Below are positions 17,275 through 25,365 of a stretch of DNA of 64,000 nucleotides, in pieces (the stretch's first letter is position 1; every line of letters starts with the position of its first letter). The DNA lies in assembly GCA_019454125.1 (NCBI GenBank), contig CP075365.1, positions 310,001 to 374,000 of the forward strand, in the 5' to 3' direction. The notes under the pieces are model-generated. The model did no database searches. It was not told the DNA's origin and saw only the letters and a list, made by a program, of their open reading frames with translations. The translations under genes were made by a program, and so were the position numbers. The DNA comes from Fimbriimonadaceae bacterium (GTDB lineage: Bacteria; Armatimonadota; Fimbriimonadia; Fimbriimonadales; Fimbriimonadaceae).

Positions 17275-17660
17275 TGCGGCGCGGCTCCAGCATGGTCGGC
17301 GTCTTGGTGGCGGGCCTGATCGTCGTCGTCCTGGCCGTCGTCTTCGCGGTGGGAAGCGGATCCTTGACGAGCCTCTTCGGCGGAACCCCGGAGAACAAAC
17401 GGCCGGACGGCAAGGGCGCGACCCTGGTCGGCCAGAGCCGGTACGCGGCGAAGGACGCCGTCTGCCGCACCCAGCTGAGCCAATGCCGCCAGGCCGTGCA
17501 AGTCAATACCGACCCGGTCGAGAACAGCGCGCCGGCGAGCCTGGAAGACCTTCGCTTGGGCTCCGACCTCGTCCATTGCCCGGTCGGCGGCGAGCGCTAC
17601 GACTACGACCCCGCGACAGGAAGGGTCGGCTGTCCCCATAAAGGTCACGAGAGCTACTGA
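17274..17660 (+). CDS. Type IV pilin-like or pseudopilin-like protein
   Basis: A 128-residue protein beginning MRRGSSMVGVLVAGLIVVVL, a pilin-type leader with a basic stretch, G/S cleavage site and long hydrophobic helix. Position 5 of the mature form is Gly where pilins carry Glu. The C-terminal part has Cys residues and CPVGGERYDYDPATGRVGCP, a pattern like the ends of competence or type II pseudopilins. It overlaps the upstream gene by one base (TGATG) and accC by one base, so it is translationally linked to fatty-acid genes. Function is uncertain; the pilin resemblance is clear only in the N-terminus and CP motifs. Confidence 0.72.
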   Translation: MRRGSSMVGVLVAGLIVVVLAVVFAVGSGSLTSLFGGTPENKRPDGKGATLVGQSRYAAKDAVCRTQLSQCRQAVQVNTDPVENSAPASLEDLRLGSDLVHCPVGGERYDYDPATGRVGCPHKGHESY

Positions 17661-19021
17661 TGTTCAAGAAAGTACTGGTCGCCAACCGCGGCGAGATCGC
17701 CTGCCGAGTTATCCGCGCCTGCCATATGCTGGGGGTCAAGGCCGTGTCGATCTACTCCCAGGCGGACGCGGACAGTCGCCATGTCTCGATGGCCGACGAG
17801 AGCGTCTGCATCGGTCCTGGCACCAACGTCGAGAGCTACCTGAACGCCCCGAACGTGCTCATGGCCGCCGAGATCACGGGTTGCGACGCCGTCCACCCCG
17901 GCTTCGGATACTTCAGCGAGAACGACCGTTTCGCGGAGGAGGTCGCGGTTATGGGCCTCAAGTTCATCGGCCCTTCGGTCGAGGCGATCCGCGCCATGGG
18001 CGACAAAGCCTCGGCCAAGGAGGCCGCGGTCCGGGCGGACTGCCCGGTCGTCCCGGGCTCTGACGGCGTGGTGGAAGGAGAGTCGGAGGCGGCCCGCATC
18101 GCCGCCGAGATCGGCTACCCCGTCGTGATGAAGGCGTGCGCGGGGGGCGGTGGCCGTGGCATCCGCCGCGTGAACTCGGCCGACGAGCTCGTGCGCAACT
18201 GGGACATGGCGCGGCAGGAAGCCCAGGCGAGCTTCGGCGACGCCGGGATGATCATCGAGAAGTGCGTGGTGCAGCCCCGTCACGTGGAGATCCAGGTCCT
18301 CGGCGACGAGCACGGGCGGCTGGTCTACCTGGGCGAGCGCGAGTGCTCGATCCAGAACCGCCGGCACCAGAAGATTGTGGAAGAGGCGCCCTGCGCCTTC
18401 ATCACGGAAAGCCAGCGTAGGGAGATGGGTGAAGCGGCGGTGCGAGTGGCGCGGACGGTCGGCTACTCGAACGCGGGCACCATGGAGTTCCTGCTCGACC
18501 AAGACGGAAAGTTCTACTTCCTTGAGATGAACACGCGGATCCAGGTGGAGCACGGAGTCACCGAAGAGGTGACCGGGTTCGACCTCGTCCAGTGGCAGAT
18601 CCGCATCGCCGCAGGGGAGCCCCTCGACTTCACCCAAGGCGACGTCGCCATCCGGGGCCACGCCATCGAAGCGCGGATCACTGCCCAAGACCCCGACAAA
18701 GACTTTGCCCCGTCCACCGGGAAGATCACGAAGTGGAACCCGCCCGGCTTCGGCGGCGTCCGCCTCGATACCCACGTCAGCACGGGCTTCATCGTCGCGC
18801 CGTTCTACGACCCCATGATCGCCAAGCTCATCGTGAAGGGGAAAGACAGGGCGGAAGCGGTGCGGCTGCTCGCGGTCGCGCTGCAAGAGTTCGAGGTCGA
18901 GGGCATCCAGACCAACATCCCCTTCCTTCGCAGGCTGGTGGCGGACGCGGACTACCGGTCCGGGAACGTGGACACGGGGTTCGTCGACCGCTTCCTCACC
19001 GAGGCTCCGGTTGAAGTCTGA
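17660..19021 (+). CDS. accC: Acetyl-CoA carboxylase biotin carboxylase subunit
   Basis: The 453-residue biotin carboxylase uses ATP and bicarbonate to carboxylate biotin on a carrier. It begins MFKKVLVANRGEIACRVIRA, with VHPGFGYFSEN in the pre-ATP-grasp domain, the glycine-rich loop MKACAGGGGRGIRRV, and the ATP-grasp signature EMNTRIQVEHGVTEEVTGFD with the catalytic RxQVEH. Length fits the stand-alone AccC subunit. A carrier-like gene and a pilin-like gene lie just upstream, with a TGATG overlap at the start. The next gene nusB starts 11 bases inside its end. Confidence 0.97.
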   Translation: MFKKVLVANRGEIACRVIRACHMLGVKAVSIYSQADADSRHVSMADESVCIGPGTNVESYLNAPNVLMAAEITGCDAVHPGFGYFSENDRFAEEVAVMGLKFIGPSVEAIRAMGDKASAKEAAVRADCPVVPGSDGVVEGESEAARIAAEIGYPVVMKACAGGGGRGIRRVNSADELVRNWDMARQEAQASFGDAGMIIEKCVVQPRHVEIQVLGDEHGRLVYLGERECSIQNRRHQKIVEEAPCAFITESQRREMGEAAVRVARTVGYSNAGTMEFLLDQDGKFYFLEMNTRIQVEHGVTEEVTGFDLVQWQIRIAAGEPLDFTQGDVAIRGHAIEARITAQDPDKDFAPSTGKITKWNPPGFGGVRLDTHVSTGFIVAPFYDPMIAKLIVKGKDRAEAVRLLAVALQEFEVEGIQTNIPFLRRLVADADYRSGNVDTGFVDRFLTEAPVEV

Positions 19022-19616
19022 GGCCGCTCCCATACGCTCCCGAAGGTTCGCGCGGCGCGCGGCCTTCCAAGCCCTCTATGCGGTCACGATCGGCATGGCC
19101 GAACCGGAAGACGCCCTCGCCACCGCCCTGGACGGGGCCGAGCTGGCGCCAGAGACGAGCGAGTTCTGCCGGGACGTCTTTCTGCGCGCGGCGACCGCCC
19201 CTGACGAGTTCACCGACCTCTTCAAGCCGCACCTGGCGGCGGGCTGGGCGCTAGACCGGCTCGCCGTGACCGACAAGCTCCTCTGCCTGCTGGCCTGCGT
19301 CGAGCTTTGGCACCGGCCCGAGGTCCCGCCCAAGGTCACGCTTGACGAATACGTCGAACTGGCGAAGCGCTTCGGGTCGGAGACCAGCCACCGCTTTGTG
19401 AACGGCGTCCTGGCCAACGTCCTGCGCGATTCGCCGAAGGCGGACTGGTCGGGGCCGCCCGTCGAGCCTGAGGTCGAGGAACCGGGGCCGGCCGAAGAGG
19501 CCGAACCGGGTCCAGAACAGGAGGCCGAGCAAGAGGAGTTGCACCAGGTGGGGCAGTGGATCATCCGCCAGCCCCAGCCCCTGGCTGAGGCTGACGAGCC
19601 GGCCGAGCCGTCTTAG
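19011..19616 (+). CDS. nusB: Transcription antitermination factor NusB with acidic C-terminal tail
   Basis: NusB with NusE binds boxA RNA and supports rRNA antitermination. The helical fold is seen in RRAAFQALYAVTIGMA, LFKPHLAAGWALDRLAVTDK and the end motif VTLDEYVELAKRFGSETSHRF followed by NGVLANVLRD. After about residue 140 comes a 60-residue tail rich in Glu and Pro (EPEVEEPGPAEEAEPGPEQE), absent from standard NusB. The start is TTG (ttgaagtct), which matches the natural NusB N-terminus and overlaps accC. The tail is unusual and may be disordered. Confidence 0.93.
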   Translation: MKSEAAPIRSRRFARRAAFQALYAVTIGMAEPEDALATALDGAELAPETSEFCRDVFLRAATAPDEFTDLFKPHLAAGWALDRLAVTDKLLCLLACVELWHRPEVPPKVTLDEYVELAKRFGSETSHRFVNGVLANVLRDSPKADWSGPPVEPEVEEPGPAEEAEPGPEQEAEQEELHQVGQWIIRQPQPLAEADEPAEPS

Positions 19617-19630
19617 GTAGCATCAAGGCA

Positions 19631-19957
19631 ATGAGTATCGCAGAGGGATCGCGCGTCAGGGTCAAGGACCGGCCGATGAACGCAGAGGACGCCAAGGCGG
19701 GCCTTTACCCCCACATGTGCGGTCTGACCGGCGTCGTCGAGAACTACTACAACGACGAAGAGATCGCGGTGAAGGTCGACTTCGCCTCTATGCCGGACGT
19801 CTATCGCGACGTCCACACCGAGGCCACCGACCGGATGCGCAAGAAGTTCCGGGAGAACGAGAGCGAGGTCCGCAAGAGCGCCCTCACCAAGGACGAGCTC
19901 GACTTTGTGCCGAACTTCGTCGTCCTCGTCCGGAAGTCCGATATCGAGGCGATCTAA
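19631..19957 (+). CDS. Conserved-looking hypothetical protein, SH3-like start
   Basis: A 108-residue soluble protein without recognised family. It opens MSIAEGSRVRVKDRPM and contains LTGVVENYYNDEEIAVKVDF, a pattern of alternating strands around a glycine that resembles small SH3/KOW-like barrels. The rest is charged (RMRKKFRENESEVRKSALTK) and ends EAI. It follows nusB by 14 bases and precedes yebC, so it may be co-transcribed with translation or transcription genes. A role cannot be assigned. Confidence 0.7.
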   Translation: MSIAEGSRVRVKDRPMNAEDAKAGLYPHMCGLTGVVENYYNDEEIAVKVDFASMPDVYRDVHTEATDRMRKKFRENESEVRKSALTKDELDFVPNFVVLVRKSDIEAI

Positions 19958-20039
19958 GCCGCGGGGAAAGAACCCGCCAATCTCGCTAGCCCCGTGCGGA
20001 GAGGACGGGACGGCAAGCTCTGCCAAAATAGAGATGGTT

Positions 20040-20786
20040 ATGGCGGGGCATAGCAAATGGAAGAACATTCGCCTGCGGAAAGGCAAGCAGGACGCGATCC
20101 GCGGCAAGCTGTTCACGAAGCTGGCGCGGGAGATCATCGTGGCAGCGAAGTCCGGTGGGGGCGACCCCGCGATCAACGCCACATTGCGCGTCGCGATTGA
20201 CAAGGCGAAGGCGGCCTCTGTGCCGAAGGACAACATCGACCGCGCCATCGCCAAGGGCGCAGGCGGCGGCGAAGGCACCAACTACGAAGAGATCCTCTAT
20301 GAAGGCACCGGCCCTGGCGGGGTCGCGTTCATGGTCGAGGTCTTTTCGGACAACCGGAACCGCACGGTCGGGGAGCTCCGCCACGCTTTCACCAAGCACG
20401 GTGGCGCGCTCGGTGAGAACGGGTCCGTCGCATGGCAGTTCAAGCAGGTGGGGCAGATCAGCGTGAAGAAGTCGGCCGTGGACGAGGAGACCCTCACGCT
20501 TGCCGCGATCGACGCCGGGGCGGACGAGGTCACCGGTGATGACGACGAGTACTGGACCATCGAGACGCCAGTCAGCGCCCTCCACGCCTGCAACGACGCC
20601 CTTAACGCGGCCGGCATCCCCACCGAGGACGTCGAGGTCACAAGGCTCCCGACCAACATGGCGACCCCGGACGCTTCCGTGTTGCCGAAGGTCGTCCGAC
20701 TCCTCGACGCCCTGGAAGAGCTCGACGACGTCAAAGAGACTTACATCAATGTCGAGATTCCCGAAGACGTCTACGAGAACGCGTAA
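20040..20786 (+). CDS. yebC: YebC/PmpR-family DNA-binding or translation-related protein
   Basis: A 248-residue YebC/TACO1-type protein. The start MAGHSKWKNIRLRKGKQDAI is the near-invariant family N-terminus, followed by GKLFTKLAREIIVAAKSGGG and IDRAIAKGAGGG. Members act as transcription regulators or, as more recently shown, help ribosomes through difficult peptide motifs. The ATG of MAGHSKW is taken rather than one two codons earlier, because the conserved sequence begins here. It is followed 27 bases later by the rhomboid gene. Confidence 0.96.
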   Translation: MAGHSKWKNIRLRKGKQDAIRGKLFTKLAREIIVAAKSGGGDPAINATLRVAIDKAKAASVPKDNIDRAIAKGAGGGEGTNYEEILYEGTGPGGVAFMVEVFSDNRNRTVGELRHAFTKHGGALGENGSVAWQFKQVGQISVKKSAVDEETLTLAAIDAGADEVTGDDDEYWTIETPVSALHACNDALNAAGIPTEDVEVTRLPTNMATPDASVLPKVVRLLDALEELDDVKETYINVEIPEDVYENA

Positions 20787-20813
20787 CCGTAATTCGTAGA
20801 CCGTAAATCGTCA

Positions 20814-21890
20814 ATGACCAGCCCTCGCCTCGCCGTCCCCTGGGCGACCATCGCCTTGGTCTTTGCCTGCCTTGCTGTGGCGTTCTTGGGCGTCTTCGAC
20901 CCGGGGTCGACCGAGCGGCTCGCCTACCTGCCCGCGCGCCCCAGCCTGGCTGCCGCCCTCACGTGCCTCTTCGTTCATGCGAACCTGGTCCACCTGCTCG
21001 GCAACATGGTGTTCCTGGCGGCGGTCGGCCCTCGGGTGGAGTCCGCGGCGGGCCACTGGGGCTTGCTCGCGATCTTCTTGGGCGGCGGGGCGGCCGGGGT
21101 CCTGGCCCACCAAGGCATCATGGCGAGCCTGGGAGCGAACACCCCCCTGGTCGGCGCGAGCGGCGCCATCGCGGGGATCGCCGGCTATGCGGCGATCCGC
21201 TACATGCACCGCCGCGTTCCGCTCGCCCCCCGGGTCACGGTGACGGTCGGCGCGGTGACCCTCGCTTGGGTGGTGCTGCAGGCGGTGGGCGCGTTCGTGG
21301 CCATCGGCGGCTTCCCCGTCACCGCGTTCTGGTCGCACCTGGCCGGGTTTTTCTTCGGGCTGGTGGCCAGCCTCGTGATGCGCGCCCCGGAGCAGGCGCG
21401 GCTCCAATTCGGCTATGAGACGCTCGACCGCATGGGCGACCGGGGCCCCGGCGCCGTCCTGCGCGCGGCCGAAGCCCACCTCGCCGAGCACCCCGACGAC
21501 CCACGCGCCCTGCGCGAACTCGCGGAAGCGCTCCACTCCATGGGCGAGACCGCCCACGAAGCCCAGATCCGGGCGCGCCTGGTCGAAGCCGTCCCGGAAG
21601 CAGAACGCGCGGCGGCGCTCGCCGACCTCGCGAGGGCGCAGGGGCTGCGGTTCCTCTCCCCCATCCGCCGCATGCGGCTCGCCTCCGAGCTTAGCGACCC
21701 GATTCTGCGCCGCTCTCTCTACGAGAGCGTGCTGGCCGAGCCGGAAGGCGAGAGCCAGCGGCCCTTCGCCCTGCTTAACCTGGTGGAGATGGGCGCGGAC
21801 GAGGCGGGGGCCCACGTCCGCGAGCTGCGAGAGCAATTCGAGTTCCACCCAGCCAGCGACGCCGCCCGCGCGAAGGGGCTGCTGCGTTGA
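20814..21890 (+). CDS. Rhomboid intramembrane serine protease with C-terminal helical repeat region
   Basis: The 358-residue protein has a rhomboid core in residues 1-200: HANLVHLLGNM (H55, H60, N64), the nucleophile S116 in GASGAIAG and catalytic H175 in FWSHLAGFF, each inside a membrane helix. Rhomboids cut membrane proteins within the bilayer. After about residue 200 the chain becomes soluble and helical with alternating A/L/E segments (VLRAAEAHLAEHPDDPRALR, LRELAEALHSMGETAHEAQI), like TPR repeats. The C-terminal part may recruit substrates. The gene overlaps the acyltransferase gene by four bases. Confidence 0.92.
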   Translation: MTSPRLAVPWATIALVFACLAVAFLGVFDPGSTERLAYLPARPSLAAALTCLFVHANLVHLLGNMVFLAAVGPRVESAAGHWGLLAIFLGGGAAGVLAHQGIMASLGANTPLVGASGAIAGIAGYAAIRYMHRRVPLAPRVTVTVGAVTLAWVVLQAVGAFVAIGGFPVTAFWSHLAGFFFGLVASLVMRAPEQARLQFGYETLDRMGDRGPGAVLRAAEAHLAEHPDDPRALRELAEALHSMGETAHEAQIRARLVEAVPEAERAAALADLARAQGLRFLSPIRRMRLASELSDPILRRSLYESVLAEPEGESQRPFALLNLVEMGADEAGAHVRELREQFEFHPASDAARAKGLLR

Positions 21891-22555
21891 AGCAGCACTG
21901 GCGCAACGTGCGGCCCTACGTCCTGGGGCCGCTCATCCTGCGCTTGGCCCGGCTCCTGGGATCCACCTGGAAGATCCGCACGGTGGGGTACGAGGACGTC
22001 GAGGCCTTGCCGGGCGGCAAGATCTTTTCCGGCTGGCACGGGACGACCTTCACGGCGGCGGTGCTTTTCCGGGGCAAGGGAGTCTGGACGATCATCAGCC
22101 AGAGCAAGGACGGGGACATGCAGAACATCATCTTCTCCGGCTTTGGATTCCGCACCATCCGCGGCTCGACCGGGCGCGGAGGGGCCAGGGCGGCGGCGGA
22201 GAGCATCCGCGTCCTGAAGCAAGGCGCGACGATGGCGTTCACCCCGGACGGCCCCCGGGGGCCGACCCACGTCGTCCAGCCCGGCATCATCGTCATGGCG
22301 AAGAAGGCGGGGGTGCCGATCGTGCCGGTCGGCGTCTCGGCCGAGCGCCGGTGGCTCGCGCCGACTTGGGACCGCTACATGGTGCCGAAGCCCTTCGCCC
22401 GTTGCGTGATGGTCTTCGGAGAGCCGCACCGCATTCCGCGGGACGCCGACGAAGCCGCGCTAGAAGAGGCGAGGCTCGCCTTCGAAAAGGCCATGCTCGA
22501 GGTCGAGGCGGAAGCCGAGCGGCTCGCGGGTCACGAGACGGCGACGCCTTCCTGA
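21887..22555 (+). CDS. DUF374 lysophospholipid acyltransferase-like protein
   Basis: A 222-residue protein of the DUF374 group, related to lipid A and glycerophosphate acyltransferases. Features include GGKIFSGWHGTTFTAAVLFR (the WH motif replaces the usual HxxxxD), ISQSKDGDMQNIIFSGFGF and AFTPDGPRGPTHVVQPGI. It probably acylates a lipid at the inner membrane; the substrate is unknown. Start is TTG overlapping the rhomboid stop. Its 3' end overlaps the convergent corC-like gene by 25 bases. Confidence 0.88.
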   Translation: MKQHWRNVRPYVLGPLILRLARLLGSTWKIRTVGYEDVEALPGGKIFSGWHGTTFTAAVLFRGKGVWTIISQSKDGDMQNIIFSGFGFRTIRGSTGRGGARAAAESIRVLKQGATMAFTPDGPRGPTHVVQPGIIVMAKKAGVPIVPVGVSAERRWLAPTWDRYMVPKPFARCVMVFGEPHRIPRDADEAALEEARLAFEKAMLEVEAEAERLAGHETATPS

Positions 22556-23991
22556 ACAGAACCCTCTTCCACGGGCTCGAGCCGGATTGCCAGGATGCGG
22601 CGTCCGTCCGTGTCTTCGACCGTGAACCGGTATCCGCTCTCCTCGATGGCCTCGCCCTTGGCCGGCTGACGCCCGAACAGTCCGAAGACATAACCGCCGA
22701 TCGTGTCGAACTCCTCGCTGAGGAAGGCGGTGCCGATCTCGTCGTTCAGGTCGAAGAGGTTAAGTTTGCCGCCCACCACGTAGCCGATGCCGTTCTGGAC
22801 GATGGGCAGCTCCTCGGGGTCGTACTCGTCGATGATCTCGCCGACGACCTCCTCGACGATGTCTTCGATTGTGACCACGCCCGCCGTGCCGCCGAACTCG
22901 TCCTGGACGATCACCATCTGCGACCGGGCGGCCCGCAGCTCCTGGAGAAGGTCGTGGAGGTTCTTGTTCTCGGGAACGTGGACGGCCGGGCGCATGATGT
23001 GCCGCAACTCTTGCTTGCCGTTGTGCACCAGAGCCTTTAAGATGTCTTTCGCATGCACGATGCCGACGATCTGGTCGTCTGTGCCTTCGTAGACGGGGAT
23101 GCGCGAGTGGCCAGACTCGTCGATCAGGATCGCGACCTCGCTCAGCGGGGTCTCGACCGGCACCGCGTCCAGGTCCACACGAGGGGTCATGATCTCCCGG
23201 GCGACGGTGTCGCCGAACTCGAAGACGGAGTGCAGCATCTCCTTCTCGGTGCCCTCGATCTCGCCCGTCTCCTCCGCGGTGACGAGGATCTCCTTGATCT
23301 CCTCCTCCGCCTGGTTCACGGTCGAGAACGACGCCTTCGCCCCGAAGCGGCGAGTGAGGAGCGAGCCGATCGCGGTCGCCAGCCCGCCCGGGACAGAGAA
23401 GATCCACGCGAAGACGCCGACCATGCGGCGCAAGCGCATCGAGGTCATGACCGGGTTGGTCACGGCATAAGTGCGGGCGACAAGTTCCACGACCACGTTC
23501 AGGGCGATCGCCACAATGCCGATCGCCATGCAGGCGACGACCACCGAGGGCCAGCCTGTCTCCAAACCCGTCCGCGCCGCGACCCAGGGCTCGAAAGCCA
23601 GGGCCGGGACGATGCAGACCACATAGACCCAGAAGCGCATCGTCTGCGAGCCCAAGAAGCAGGTCGCGATGTACTGCGGCTTGTTCTCCAAGAGGTCGGT
23701 GAGGGACCGCGTTACCGCCTCGTCGCCGGCAAACGACTTGAGGTGCGAAGCCCGAAGGAGGTCGATGGCCGTCTCCGCCGCGACAAAGGCACCGTTCAGC
23801 GCCACAACGATCACCAAGGCAAGGAAGACTTCCAGTCCCAAGAGGGCTGACTGGCCCGGGTCGGAAAGACCCGCTTGGGCCAACAGGGCAAAGGGTGCCG
23901 TCAACACCGCAAACCCGAGGACGGTGTACATCGCCGAGCCGGTGCTTTCCCGCGCTCGACGACGCCGGATACTATGGCTTGGGTCGCTCAT
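22531..23991 (-). CDS. CNNM/CorC/HlyC-type membrane protein (DUF21-CBS-CorC_HlyC)
   Basis: The 486-residue protein has a DUF21 transmembrane domain (several helices within residues 20-200), then two CBS domains (EIMTPRVDLDAVPVETPLSE and QMVIVQDEFGGTAGVVTIED) and a CorC_HlyC end. Family members extrude or bind magnesium or cobalt; some were called hemolysins. EDIVEEVVGEI is the usual linker of the last domain. It lies downstream of the dgkA-PAP2, ybeY and pgpH genes, the synteny kept in many bacteria (ybeY-dgkA-corC). Confidence 0.94.
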   Translation of the reverse strand: MSDPSHSIRRRRARESTGSAMYTVLGFAVLTAPFALLAQAGLSDPGQSALLGLEVFLALVIVVALNGAFVAAETAIDLLRASHLKSFAGDEAVTRSLTDLLENKPQYIATCFLGSQTMRFWVYVVCIVPALAFEPWVAARTGLETGWPSVVVACMAIGIVAIALNVVVELVARTYAVTNPVMTSMRLRRMVGVFAWIFSVPGGLATAIGSLLTRRFGAKASFSTVNQAEEEIKEILVTAEETGEIEGTEKEMLHSVFEFGDTVAREIMTPRVDLDAVPVETPLSEVAILIDESGHSRIPVYEGTDDQIVGIVHAKDILKALVHNGKQELRHIMRPAVHVPENKNLHDLLQELRAARSQMVIVQDEFGGTAGVVTIEDIVEEVVGEIIDEYDPEELPIVQNGIGYVVGGKLNLFDLNDEIGTAFLSEEFDTIGGYVFGLFGRQPAKGEAIEESGYRFTVEDTDGRRILAIRLEPVEEGSVQEGVAVS

Positions 23992-24026
23992 ACAGTGGGC
24001 GGAAAATAATTGTACATTGATTTTGG

Positions 24027-24737
24027 CTATTTAGGCGTGATTCCAAAGAGCAGAATGCCCAAAATCACGCCGACTGTCGCTCCCAGGCTTAGTTCGAATA
24101 GGGAGTGGAACTTCGCTTCCCACCGGCTCTGGGCGATCACCGCCGCCAACAAAATGGCGATTGCGGAGACGGCCAAATTGTCCGTCAGGAAAAACACGCA
24201 AGTCGCGAAGAAGAACCCGAGGGCGCTGTGGCCGCTCACCAAACCGCCCTGTAAGACCTGGCCGTGCTTGCCAAGGCCCTTTCCGATCACCACGATGATG
24301 AAGACGAGGAAGACGCCCGCGATCAACCGCCAAATGATCGGGGCGCCGATGCTCTCCGCCGTCAAGCTGATGCGGATGCGTTCCCATTGGTCGTCGCCGA
24401 CCGCGATCATCGAGCCCACGATGATCGCCATGATGGTGGTCACGAGCACCGCCCCCGCCGCGATGTCCTTGGCGAACTTGGCCAGCGGGTGGTAGTTCGG
24501 GCTCACCAAGTCCACCGTGGCCTCGATCGCGCTGTTGAACATCTCCGCTACCAAAACGAAGGTGATCATGAACATGAGCACCAGGATTTCGCGGATGCGC
24601 AGGTTCAAGATGAGGGCACCGAGCACCGTGATCAAGGTCACGAACAGATGGATCCGCATGTGCTTCTGCGTGCGGAAGGTGTGGACGATGCCGCTGAACG
24701 CCACTCGGAACGGCCCGGTTATGTCTCGCGTCGCCAT
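24027..24737 (-). CDS. dgkA: Fusion of diacylglycerol/undecaprenol kinase (DgkA) and PAP2 phosphatase domain
   Basis: Residues 1-115 are a DgkA-type small membrane kinase: FRVAFSGIVHTFRTQKHMRI, FVLVAEMFNSAIEATVDLV (catalytic Glu and Asn) and HPLAKFAKDIAAGAVLV. Residues about 125-236 form a PAP2-like acid phosphatase with VSGHSALGFFF and SRWEAKFHSL, which carry the phosphatase histidines. The pair could phosphorylate and dephosphorylate a lipid such as undecaprenol or its diphosphate, recycling the carrier for wall synthesis. The fusion is known elsewhere. Neighbours ybeY and pgpH match the conserved cluster. Confidence 0.93.
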   Translation of the reverse strand: MATRDITGPFRVAFSGIVHTFRTQKHMRIHLFVTLITVLGALILNLRIREILVLMFMITFVLVAEMFNSAIEATVDLVSPNYHPLAKFAKDIAAGAVLVTTIMAIIVGSMIAVGDDQWERIRISLTAESIGAPIIWRLIAGVFLVFIIVVIGKGLGKHGQVLQGGLVSGHSALGFFFATCVFFLTDNLAVSAIAILLAAVIAQSRWEAKFHSLFELSLGATVGVILGILLFGITPK

Positions 24738-24800
24738 GCGCCGCCCCTATTCAACCCGTTTTTCCGTATCCCCCCGAGCCCAAGGGGCGCGTATGGAGGA

Positions 24801-24841
24801 TTTCCCCTCCCCCTTTCCCCCTCCCCAAGCCTGGGGAGGGG
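24801..24841. repeat. C-rich intergenic repeat with a palindromic core (copy 1)
   Basis: A stem of ccccctcccc (24817-24826) and its partner ggggagggg around loop aagcct is preceded by further runs of C. The same unit occurs twice between 54671 and 54810. It lies between dgkA-PAP2 and ybeY, on intergenic DNA with no gene. It may be a dispersed non-coding repeat. Confidence 0.7.
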
Positions 24842-24899
24842 TGCCTCAATCCTCTCCTAACCGGTTTCGCCCAGTCAATGCTTGGCGCCGTGCCCGCGA

Positions 24900-25358
24900 T
24901 CAGTGCGGAGCCGAGTGCCAATGGGGGTCGGTAGGGAGCCCGCATGCGGCGAGGGTCTCGTTCATGAGGGACACCATTTCGCCGCGCCCAGTGTCCGTCT
25001 CGTCGTCATAGCCGAGCAAGTGGAGGCCGCCGTGCACGGCGAGGTGGGCGAGTTCGACATGGACGGGCCAGCCGCGCTCGCGGGCCCCGCGCTCGGCGAA
25101 GTCCAGGGAAATGGCGATGTCGCCCAGGGGCGTGCCGGGCGCCCCCGGCCCCGGCCAAGAGAGCACGTCGGTCGATTCGTCCAGCCCTCGATGGTCTCGG
25201 TTCAGGGCACGGATGCCTTCGTCGTCGGTCAAGAGCACGTCGATGGTCGCATTTGGGACGCGGTGGCGCTCGCAGAGCGTGGCCAGGGCCCCCCGCAGGG
25301 TCGATTGCCGGAGCCTTCGGGCCGTTTCGTTCCGGACAGTGATCTTCGGGCTCGGCAC
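24900..25358 (-). CDS. ybeY: Endoribonuclease YbeY, 16S rRNA maturation factor
   Basis: A 152-residue YbeY. The family is a zinc endoribonuclease needed for 16S rRNA 3' end maturation. STDVLSWPGPG and GDIAISLDFAE are typical, and the zinc motif is HLAVHGGLHLLGYDD near residues 110-122. Normally a third His follows (GYDHE/GxDH); here Asp-Asp-Glu occupies that place. Asp may bind zinc instead. It is next to the membrane HD protein (pgpH) and the dgkA gene, the usual neighbours. Start is GTG, as commonly used in this window. Confidence 0.93.
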   Translation of the reverse strand: MPSPKITVRNETARRLRQSTLRGALATLCERHRVPNATIDVLLTDDEGIRALNRDHRGLDESTDVLSWPGPGAPGTPLGDIAISLDFAERGARERGWPVHVELAHLAVHGGLHLLGYDDETDTGRGEMVSLMNETLAACGLPTDPHWHSAPH

Positions 25359-25365
25359 GGGAGGC

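Noticed and set aside
17654-19033. Minus-strand frame of 459 codons opposite accC
   Set aside because: Antisense to a certain biotin carboxylase; no conserved sequence.
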